NCBI GenBank assembly: GCA_005888755.1
Contig: VBBQ01000008.1
Coordinates: forward strand, 952-11,329
Reading direction: 5' to 3'
DNA from: Candidatus Bathyarchaeota archaeon
GTDB lineage: Archaea; Thermoproteota; Bathyarchaeia; 40CM-2-53-6
DNA length: 10,378 bases
This document shows positions 6,308 through 10,378 of the stretch, one piece after another (positions within the stretch are counted from its first letter, which is position 1; each line of letters starts with the position of its first letter). A program made the position numbers and the translations under genes. The notes beneath the pieces were generated by a model, which saw only the letters and a program-made list of their open reading frames with translations, was not told the origin of the DNA and searched no databases.

Positions 6308-7147
6308 ATGACCCTGTTCAAGATCCAAGTATTCACCCGGCTAATGGCCAGCCTTCTCATAGTCCAGTTCCTCCTCGGAATGTACGCCAACCTCTTCGTG
6401 ACCTTCTCAACGAACACAAGCCCCAACCCGATCGCGGTCATCTTCCAAGGAGGATCAACGACCCTAATGCTTCATGTCATAATCTCAGCCGCCCTCTTCG
6501 TTGTGTCGCTGCTGATCCTGGTAACCGCTCTGTTCCTCCATCGTCGACCGATCACCCTGCTCGCAGTCGCCGGCTTCGCCAGTACCGCCACTGCAGCCAT
6601 CAGCGGCCTAGCCTTCGTCCTGACAGTCTACGCGGACGATGCATTATCATATCTCATGGCAGTCGGCTTCCTCGCAGCCATCGTCATCTATGGAACATTC
6701 CAACGATCAGAATTCCAAGAACCAGGAAAGAACAAGACCAAAACCATTGAGACCCAACCCTCAAGCATCACAAGATCAAACATCCGCCCATTGGGAATAA
6801 CCATCGTCCAGGGCATTGCAGGCGGAATCGTAATCTTCGGTGGAATCGCCCTGATTAGCTTCAACCCAGGAACAACCAACCTAGTCCTGGGAATAATCAC
6901 ACTAACACTCGGACTACTAGGGATCATTTCAGCCTACGCGATCTGGACGATAAAGGACTGGTCGATCAAGCTCGCAAGAACAGCCAACATAGCCATCCTC
7001 ATCTTCAGCACCGGCCAAGAGTCCTACACCGTTGCGACCGCAACCGCCGCCACCACCGTCGCTGGCTCCCTAGGAGGAACACTAATCGCGCTCGGCCTAT
7101 GCCTCGGAGTCGTCCTCAACCTTCCCAGCCGGAACAAGATACCCTGA
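6308..7147 (+). CDS. Polytopic membrane protein of unknown function
   Basis: From ATG at 6308 the protein has 279 residues and about seven hydrophobic segments: roughly 12-33, 52-77, 82-108, 113-130, then a charged loop (132-160, rich in Lys/Thr), and 162-184, 190-214 and 249-271. The N-terminal half starts LMASLLIVQFLLGMYANLFV and has a single membrane histidine in the second helix (LMLHVIISAAL). That arrangement is loosely reminiscent of heme A synthase or cytochrome b561-type helices, but the further histidines needed for heme are absent, so I give no function. The C-terminal half (GIVIFGGIALI ... AYAIWTIKDWSIKLA) resembles a generic archaeal small-membrane-protein module, so the gene may be a fusion of two four-helix units. 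A TTG at 6269 behind GGAGGA would add 13 residues. I prefer the ATG because a TATA-like TTTTATCT lies about 34 bases before it and the extra residues break the usual short N-terminus. Confidence 0.75.
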   Translation: MTLFKIQVFTRLMASLLIVQFLLGMYANLFVTFSTNTSPNPIAVIFQGGSTTLMLHVIISAALFVVSLLILVTALFLHRRPITLLAVAGFASTATAAISGLAFVLTVYADDALSYLMAVGFLAAIVIYGTFQRSEFQEPGKNKTKTIETQPSSITRSNIRPLGITIVQGIAGGIVIFGGIALISFNPGTTNLVLGIITLTLGLLGIISAYAIWTIKDWSIKLARTANIAILIFSTGQESYTVATATAATTVAGSLGGTLIALGLCLGVVLNLPSRNKIP

Positions 7148-7321
7148 CGAAGCCAGCCAATTCCGGGACATTCTTACAAGCAGATGGTTCAATTTGTTGA
7201 TATTTGTCCAGTAATCGCAACTCCCAGCTAACATTAGACTAGTCATCCAAGGAGCCCTGCTTCTGTAGATTCTTGATGATCCGAGCCAAATCGAATGATC
7301 AACATGTTGAACTCCCCAATG

Positions 7322-7358
7322 CCTATAGCCCGGAACTCAACCTTGTTTCTATAGGTGA
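7322..7358 (+). promoter_or_regulatory. Possible promoter and ribosome-binding site of microORF
   Basis: A TATA-like CCTATAGC at 7322-7329 lies about 41 bases before the ATG at 7367, and GGTGA at 7354-7358 lies 8 bases before it. Both spacings suit an archaeal gene with a leader of about 15 bases. The TATA match is weak. Confidence 0.3.
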
Positions 7359-7366
7359 ATTAGAGT

Positions 7367-7426
7367 ATGCGTAACCCGTTTCGACGTAAATCCAAGAAGA
7401 CAGAAGAAGCACCAAAACAGGCCTAA
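7367..7426 (+). CDS. Possible 19-residue basic microprotein
   Basis: ATG at 7367 opens a complete frame of 19 codons ending in TAA: MRNPFRRKSKKTEEAPKQA. It has a properly spaced GGTGA ribosome-binding site and is followed within 20 bases by a hairpin and then a T-tract, so it has the full anatomy of a small transcription unit. The peptide is strongly basic in its first half, with an acidic-polar tail; such composition is seen in RNA- or ribosome-associated tails and also in C-terminal remnants. It stands alone, 219 bases after the membrane protein stop. It could be chance, or a remnant of a larger gene. No homologue is recognised. Confidence 0.35.
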   Translation: MRNPFRRKSKKTEEAPKQA

Positions 7427-7444
7427 GTCAATTGTTCCTGGATG

Positions 7445-7494
7445 TCGGGGAAACTATCATTCCCCGAGATCAGTTCCTAAAAGATCCCTTTTTT
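7445..7494 (+). terminator. Hairpin and T-tract after the microORF
   Basis: TCGGGGAA (7445-7452) and TTCCCCGA (7460-7467) form a perfect 8-base stem with the loop ACTATCA. A CCC followed by six T residues lies at 7486-7494. It resembles the terminator at 3451-3486 on the other strand (C-run then T6). It would end transcription from the microORF or from 6308-7147 readthrough. Confidence 0.5.
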
Positions 7495-7656
7495 GAAATC
7501 AGTTGTTCGACGTCGCGTTTTAGAGCCGGATTCTAGGTCAGATACTCGGAAACAGGTTTCTGACCGCTTTTTGATACACTCTTAAGAACCATTTCTGGAA
7601 ACAGAGACTGAAATTTCCGGGCCCCCCGGGGGGCCTACTCGAGTCTCGCGCCGCCC
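7490..7656. repeat. Duplicated noncoding element, copy 1
   Basis: This element matches 9917-10055. In plus-strand order it holds degenerate units related to GAAACCNGTTT (for example GAAATCAGTTG at 7495-7505 and GGAAACAGGTTTC around 7549-7561), TCTGGAAAC at 7594-7602, AATTTCCGG at 7612-7620, a perfect 16-base GC palindrome at 7620-7635, and a block of 27 bases at 7630-7656 that is identical in copy 2 (it contains CTACTCGAGTCTCGCG). The two conserved 9-base blocks are 18 bases apart in both copies. On the minus strand the element starts 5 bases after the stop of the two-helix gene 7662-7970, so it is a 3'-flanking or 3'-UTR element of that gene. Confidence 0.8.
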
Positions 7657-7661
7657 CACAT

Positions 7662-7970
7662 TTAGCCCAAGTTCTTCTTCTTGAGCGATTCGAGTATCTT
7701 CTCTTCCTCTGTTCGTTTTCCAGCGTATACCGCTATGGTGTACCCCAGCAGTGCTCCCGCGTACAGTCCCGCTAGCGTTCCGTTCAGGAGGAAGCCTAAC
7801 GGTCCAATGTTTTTCCCAGCCCAGGTTTGAAGGTAGAGATTGTTCTCGTATTCGAGAGAAACCCAGACGAGCAATCCGAGGATTGACAACGATTCCGTCC
7901 AGACCAGCCAGCGCGTCCGCTTCAACAACTGTTCCTGCTTCAACCGATCCATATCCAGTCTATCGCCCAT
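7662..7970 (-). CDS. Two-helix membrane protein, EYxxNxYLQ family
   Basis: This 102-residue protein has a charged cytoplasmic N-terminus (MGDRLDMDRLKQEQLLKR), a first helix (about 21-39), a short conserved loop SLEYENNLYLQTWAGKNIGP, a second helix (about 55-82, starting GFLLNGTLAGLYAG) and a basic-acidic tail KRTEEEKILESLKKK that is likely a cytoplasmic amphipathic or coiled helix. I recognise no named family. It is clearly paralogous to the gene at the right edge: 22 of 33 residues are identical by my alignment from EY to YAG. A decayed relative lies at 353-547. The start is ATG at 7970; a TTATAA box about 30 bases upstream implies a leaderless transcript. It stands alone on its strand. The duplicated noncoding element begins 5 bases after its stop. 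Its job is unknown; the conserved loop suggests a binding or oligomer interface outside the membrane. Confidence 0.8.
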   Translation of the reverse strand: MGDRLDMDRLKQEQLLKRTRWLVWTESLSILGLLVWVSLEYENNLYLQTWAGKNIGPLGFLLNGTLAGLYAGALLGYTIAVYAGKRTEEEKILESLKKKNLG

Positions 7971-7996
7971 AGCCCCCCAAGCCCGGTCTACCCCAG

Positions 7997-8002
7997 TTAT
8001 AA
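7997..8002 (-). promoter_or_regulatory. TATA box for two-helix membrane gene
   Basis: TTATAA is centred about 30 bases before the ATG at 7970. With the usual archaeal spacing the transcript would start within a few bases of the ATG, that is, leaderless. No Shine-Dalgarno is present, which agrees. Confidence 0.55.
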
Positions 8003-8121
8003 CGCTGAAACCCGAGACCCAAAACCTCTTCTCGAGAAGAACCTACTACCTGGCTAACCTGTCATGGTGAAAGGCCAACCCCTGAACTAACATCTCTGAA
8101 CAATACCCAGTTCACAGCAAT

Positions 8122-8146
8122 GGGCTCTCGCACCTTGTGCGAGCCC
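8122..8146 (+). other. Strong hairpin before a small ORF
   Basis: GGGCT (8122-8126) and CGCAC (8129-8133) pair with GTGCGAGCCC (8137-8146), giving a 10-pair stem with a 2-base bulge and a CTT loop. Four T residues follow at 8150-8153. It sits 12 bases before a GGAGGTGG sequence. It could be a leader structure controlling that ORF, or a terminator for plus-strand transcription. No plus-strand gene is seen just upstream, so the first is preferred. Confidence 0.45.
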
Positions 8147-8177
8147 CGTGTTTTGGTTGGAGGTGGAAAAACGAAGT

Positions 8178-8351
8178 TTGGAAGGAATCCGGAACCTTCT
8201 CGTTATGGCCGCGATCACCATGGTAGTGTTTCTTCCAACGGCTGTCTATCTGGGCACCATTACCGCAGCCGCCTTGTGTCTCCCAACTGTTGCAATATCG
8301 CAGGTGGATGCCCATGGAAGGCATAGCCCAAAGCTCCCCGTTCCTCCCTAG
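8178..8351 (+). CDS. Possible small two-helix membrane protein
   Basis: TTG at 8178 opens a 57-codon frame ending in TAG at 8351. The product is mostly hydrophobic, with NLLVMAAITMVVFLPTAVYL and GTITAAALCLPTVAIS forming one or two membrane helices, then a polar tail DAHGRHSPKLPVPP. The main support is GGAGGTGG at 8159-8166, the best match to the 16S anti-Shine-Dalgarno in the window, 11 bases before this TTG. The same frame is open from GTG at 8148, and an internal ATG lies at 8205. It is bracketed by a strong leader hairpin (8122-8146) and two hairpins after the stop (8391-8437). It is unrelated to the EYxxNxYLQ proteins, whose motif it lacks. It may be a real small gene or a chance open frame; no homologue is recognised. 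Confidence 0.4.
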   Translation: MEGIRNLLVMAAITMVVFLPTAVYLGTITAAALCLPTVAISQVDAHGRHSPKLPVPP

Positions 8352-8390
8352 TTCCAACTGGCGACCTCGCTTCGCGCAATCTCAAGGCAT

Positions 8391-8440
8391 CCCCCGTAGT
8401 TTGATCGGGGGAATCTAGTATAGGGACTTTGGTCCCTTTA
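8391..8440 (+). terminator. Tandem hairpins, possible terminator
   Basis: CCCCCG (8391-8396) pairs with CGGGGG (8406-8411), and AGGGAC (8422-8427) pairs with GTCCCT (8432-8437) around TTTG, followed by TTT. The pair lies 40-90 bases after the small membrane ORF. The T-run is short for an archaeal terminator. The second hairpin resembles a tRNA-Gln anticodon arm, but no tRNA can be folded (see rejected items). Confidence 0.35.
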
Positions 8441-8521
8441 GCCATGCAGATATCCCGAGTTCTCGTACAGTGACGAACAAGGGACCGAGCCCGTTGGATC
8501 GATGGTTTCTCGATGGCTGTG

Positions 8522-8555
8522 ATTAATACCAGTCTCAGGGTCCTGCAGCAAGGAG
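8522..8555 (+). promoter_or_regulatory. Promoter and ribosome-binding site of VOC gene
   Basis: ATTAATA at 8522-8528 is a TATA-like element about 40 bases before the TTG start, and AGGAG at 8551-8555 lies 9 bases before that TTG. The Shine-Dalgarno supports TTG 8565 as the start. Confidence 0.4.
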
Positions 8556-8564
8556 TTCGTCAAC

Positions 8565-8993
8565 TTGTCCCCTAGGTCTCCAACCTCCGCAGATGCTGCC
8601 AATAGCCCTCTTGGAGTTTTGCGTTTTCTCTACATGGGAAGCTCGGATGTCGGGAAGGACCTCGATTACTACACGAAGGTCCTTGGGGGAAAGAAGGTTT
8701 GGGATTTTACCAGCATGGGCACTCGTGTAGCCGCGGTCCAAGTGTCTAGTGGACCCCTGCTCCTTCTTGCCGGCCACCGGCGTGCCCCCTCTGTTCTGCC
8801 CGTGTTCGAGGTTGAGAACCTGAAGGTTTCGGTAAGGGAGTTCAAGAGTCATGGCTGGCAACCTGACGGTGAAGAGTTCGAGATTCCCAACGGGCCCTGC
8901 TATTTATTCAAGGATCCCAGCGGGAACCAGATGGCCATATTCCAGGACGTCCGCCCCAGACTGCTGGAGAGCGGTTTTCACGAGACTGGCTAA
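8565..8993 (+). CDS. VOC-fold (glyoxalase/bleomycin-resistance-like) protein
   Basis: The 142-residue protein contains two beta-alpha-beta-beta-beta halves of the vicinal oxygen chelate fold: residues 18-70 (VLRFLYMGSSDVGKDLDYYTKVLGG...RVAAVQV...LLLLAG) and 75-128 (SVLPVFEVENLKVSVREFKS ... CYLFKDPSGNQMAIFQ). The signature DYYTKVLG and FKDPSGNQ are clear. Classical members bind a metal through His and Glu on the first strand of each half and the strand ending each half. Here the first strand has no His (LRFLYM) and the last has Ala/Ile where GNxxEL would supply Glu (NQMAIFQ). A metal-dependent glyoxalase is therefore unlikely; a ligand-binding or drug-sequestering role is an inference. TTG at 8565 is chosen because AGGAG lies 9 bases upstream; this adds a polar 16-residue N-terminus before the fold. 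It appears monocistronic. Confidence 0.85.
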   Translation: MSPRSPTSADAANSPLGVLRFLYMGSSDVGKDLDYYTKVLGGKKVWDFTSMGTRVAAVQVSSGPLLLLAGHRRAPSVLPVFEVENLKVSVREFKSHGWQPDGEEFEIPNGPCYLFKDPSGNQMAIFQDVRPRLLESGFHETG

Positions 8994-9074
8994 CTATCAT
9001 TGGTCCAGGACCCATCGCTCTCGGCGCATCTAGGGATACCCCCAGATTTCTCGCTCGCTGGATAGGTGCGCCTA

Positions 9075-9083
9075 TTCATATAG
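9075..9083 (+). promoter_or_regulatory. TATA box for gene 9113-9532
   Basis: TTCATATAG is centred about 33 bases before the ATG at 9113, which predicts a transcript with a leader of only about 5-10 bases. No clear Shine-Dalgarno precedes the ATG. Confidence 0.5.
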
Positions 9084-9112
9084 TGGCTTCGATTGCCTCT
9101 ACCTGAGTAAAA

Positions 9113-9532
9113 ATGCAATCTCAACAACAAAGCAAAGGCGAGGTAATCGCCGAGCTGCGCGGTAAGACCGACAGCTTCAGCATCAAAGACATCAGCTCTA
9201 GCGGCGTCAAGATGGAGAACAACGACGTCGGCCAGATCACAGGCAAGTACCAGGGTAGCTTCATGGAGACAACGAGTATTCACATGAAGACTGACGGTAC
9301 GAGCGAGTGGGAAGGCAAAGGCATCCAGATGGTCGGCAAGGACATGGTCGTGGTCACAGGCCACGGCAAGGGTCACAGAGGCCCGGACGGAAACGTCATG
9401 TTCGAAGGCGAGCAGAAGTACATGACACAGTCGCCGAACCTATCCTGGCTTAACACCACCAAGGCATGGATCGAGGGCGCAGCCAATCAGGCTGACCAGA
9501 CATTCACCGCCAAGGTCTACGCCAAGAAATAG
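9113..9532 (+). CDS. Small beta-rich cytoplasmic protein, function unknown
   Basis: The 139-residue protein has no signal peptide or membrane helix. After a polar start (MQSQQQSKGEVIAELRGK) it shows alternating strands: DSFSIKDISSSGVKMENNDV, GKYQGSFMETTSIHMKTDG, TSEWEGKGIQMVGKDMVVVT, GHGKGHRGPDGNVMFEGEQ and a final FTAKVYAKK. The pattern GxYxGxxMETxxxxxxxDGxxxWxGKG followed by a G-rich turn and 'SP.LSWLN' is, from memory, like a set of archaeal hypothetical proteins that look like small beta barrels (lipocalin or allene-oxide-cyclase-like). That match is inference only. The codon choice looks more GC-ending than the neighbouring genes. ATG 9113 is the first start after the stop and has a TATA box at the right spacing. 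It is followed by a T6 tract. Substrate or partner is unknown. Confidence 0.8.
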   Translation: MQSQQQSKGEVIAELRGKTDSFSIKDISSSGVKMENNDVGQITGKYQGSFMETTSIHMKTDGTSEWEGKGIQMVGKDMVVVTGHGKGHRGPDGNVMFEGEQKYMTQSPNLSWLNTTKAWIEGAANQADQTFTAKVYAKK

Positions 9533-9555
9533 AGCAACGATAGCTTAACATCCAA

Positions 9556-9568
9556 TCTTCTCTTTTTT
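9556..9568 (+). terminator. T-rich terminator after gene 9113-9532
   Basis: TCTTCTCTTTTTT lies 24-36 bases after the stop codon, ending in six T residues. It is a typical archaeal pyrimidine terminator without a stem. A second T7 run at 9667-9673 could act as backup. Confidence 0.55.
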
Positions 9569-9573
9569 CGCGA

Positions 9574-9916
9574 ACCCAAGGCGCGACCACTACGCCCGGT
9601 AGGAATGCTCTTCCGAAGACGATCGATTTCTCACACGATCCCTCCACTGGTCTTTTTCCGTAACCATTTTTTTCTAGATGTTCTTTTCAGCTAACTAATC
9701 TACGACCTCCCCGGGGGACTGTTTTTCCCGCGCCCCGCCCTGCGTGAAACGACCTGAATCCCACGTTCACGGGTCTCGCCCCAGCCATCCTTGCTTCGTG
9801 GCCGTGTCCGTCGCGTGCACGGAATTGGCTCCAACCATTCTTGATTCATGATCCGAAGATCACACTGGGACCCACGAGACAGTTCATCCAGGGAAAATCG
9901 GCTTGGAGGATGATCT
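9574..9916. other. Noncoding stretch with degenerate repeats
   Basis: No gene is supported. It contains a T7 run (9667-9673), a near-palindrome TCCCCGGGGGA (9708-9718) followed by five T residues, an imperfect inverted repeat around GCGTGAAACG (9742) and CGTTCACG (9764-9771), and a degenerate direct repeat of about 23 bases at 9781 and 9831, exactly 50 bases apart (CCAGCCATCCTTGCTTC versus CCAACCATTCTTGATTC). Confidence 0.4.
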
Positions 9917-10055
9917 ATTGAAACCGGTTATTGAAACCCGTTTTTGAAACCACATTCTGAAACCAGTTTTTGAGGTCGTTTTTTGGAACGGATTCTGGAA
10001 ACGATATTGCGAATTTCCGGGGGGCCCTGGGGCCTACTCGAGTCTCGCGCCGCCC
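9917..10055. repeat. Duplicated noncoding element, copy 2, with 13-base array
   Basis: The element begins with tandem units of about 13 bases: ATTGAAACCGGTT (9917), ATTGAAACCCGTTT (9930), TTGAAACCACATT (9944), CTGAAACCAGTTT (9957), then more degenerate units to about 9995. Most units hold the half-palindrome AAACNNGTTT. TCTGGAAAC (9994-10002) and AATTTCCGG (10012-10020) follow with the same 18-base offset as in copy 1. A GC-rich stretch and then the 27 bases at 10029-10055, identical to 7630-7656, end the element. On the minus strand it starts 24 bases after the stop of the two-helix gene 10080-10378. The GC palindrome of copy 1 is imperfect here (GGCCCTGGGGCC). Confidence 0.8.
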
Positions 10056-10079
10056 GCCATGAAACGGCGATTCTTCACT

Positions 10080-10378
10080 CTACCGTGCCTCTGGTGCAAC
10101 AGGAATCTCCTCCCGTCTCCTCACCTTTCCCGCAACAACCGGCACTGGCCGGCTAAGATGGACCGCTATCAACACGCCAGCATAGAACGCCGCGAGCGTC
10201 CCGTTCAGCAAGAACCCGAAACCGCCTAGGTGCATGCCCGCCCAGGCCTGCAAGTACTCGTTGTGATCGTACTCCTCAGCCACCACGACCAATAGGAGAA
10301 GGATAACTATCGACTGGATTCCGGCGAGGACCCTAGTCTGCCTCGCCGCCTTCTTCGCCCGAAGCCCGGCGATACTGA
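10080..10378 (-). CDS. Two-helix membrane protein, EYxxNxYLQ family (5' end outside window)
   Basis: The frame stays open to the right edge, so the start lies outside; 98 full codons are visible. From the edge the protein reads SIAGLRAKKAARQTR (basic), a first helix VLAGIQSIVILLLLVVVAE, the loop EYDHNEYLQAWAGMHLGG, a second helix FGFLLNGTLAAFYAGVLIAV and a tail SRPVPVVAGKVRRREE ending in PEAR. It is the paralogue of 7662-7970: 22 of 33 residues identical from EY to YAG. The shared GFLLNGTLA stretch differs at 5 of 27 bases, with no residue change, so the copies are old. A TTG at 10292 is too late to be the start because it would remove half of helix one. The same noncoding element follows both genes. 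Function unknown. Confidence 0.8.
   Translation of the reverse strand, partial: SIAGLRAKKAARQTRVLAGIQSIVILLLLVVVAEEYDHNEYLQAWAGMHLGGFGFLLNGTLAAFYAGVLIAVHLSRPVPVVAGKVRRREEIPVAPEAR

Noticed and set aside
6261-6311. Short upstream ORF (16 codons) with ATGA overlap to the membrane protein start
   Set aside because: The GGGAGGA abuts its ATG with no spacing, so initiation there is unlikely; the overlap is probably chance.
6098-6328. 76-codon minus frame rich in Phe and Arg
   Set aside because: It is the complement of an A-rich intergenic stretch and overlaps the start of the membrane protein gene.
8391-8480. tRNA-like segment: AGGGACTTTGGTCCCT resembles the anticodon arm of tRNA-Gln (TTG)
   Set aside because: The loop comes out as 6 or 8 bases rather than 7, no T-arm with a TTCRA loop and paired stem follows, and no acceptor partner for the 5' strand is found.
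9917-9995. CRISPR array suggested by repeated GAAAC
   Set aside because: Units are about 13 bases, contiguous and degenerate, with no spacers of 30-40 bases and no cas genes.

Overview
The window looks archaeal, most plausibly a mesophilic member of the Thermoproteota/Nitrososphaerota side. This is inference from gene content and signals, not from a marker gene. The seen basis is that several genes have a TATA-like box about 30 to 37 bases before the start codon with little or no leader, that GTG and TTG starts are used, that T-tracts follow genes, and that one gene is an arrestin-like protein with a C-terminal zinc ribbon. No rRNA, tRNA, CRISPR array or transposase was found.

Layout. Positions 1-1340 contain no intact gene, but by reading across frames I find three decayed minus-strand coding sequences: a frameshifted ORF of unknown identity (about 1104-1332), a PNPOx-like flavin-binding protein broken by about three frameshifts (647-1061), and a two-helix membrane protein interrupted by an amber stop (353-547). 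Next come three intact minus-strand genes: a DEAD-box RNA helicase (1341-2606), an arrestin-like zinc-ribbon protein (2753-3385) and a large secreted beta-propeller-like protein with two Ig-like repeats (3497-5716). A gene-poor stretch of about 590 bases leads to a plus-strand polytopic membrane protein (6308-7147). The right third alternates small genes with long noncoding stretches: a possible 19-residue basic microprotein (7367-7426), a two-helix membrane protein (7662-7970, minus), a possible small membrane ORF bracketed by hairpins (8178-8351), a VOC-fold protein (8565-8993), a conserved-looking small protein (9113-9532) and a second, edge-truncated two-helix protein (10080-10378, minus).

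Main discovery candidate. The two intact two-helix proteins (motif EYxxNxYLQxWAG...GFLLNGTLA) are paralogues. Each is followed just past its stop codon by the same noncoding element: a stretch of 27 bases identical in both copies, a GC-rich inverted repeat, conserved AATTTCCGG and TCTGGAAAC blocks with identical spacing, and an array of degenerate units of about 13 bases (core GAAACCNGTTT). The coding cores have diverged even at synonymous positions while the noncoding block has not, so the element is probably either functional or recently exchanged. The decayed protein at 353-547 is a third, more distant family member, so this family recurs three times in one orientation within 10 kb. The other genes have no evident shared pathway, and apart from possible co-location of the helicase and the arrestin-like gene I see no convincing operon.
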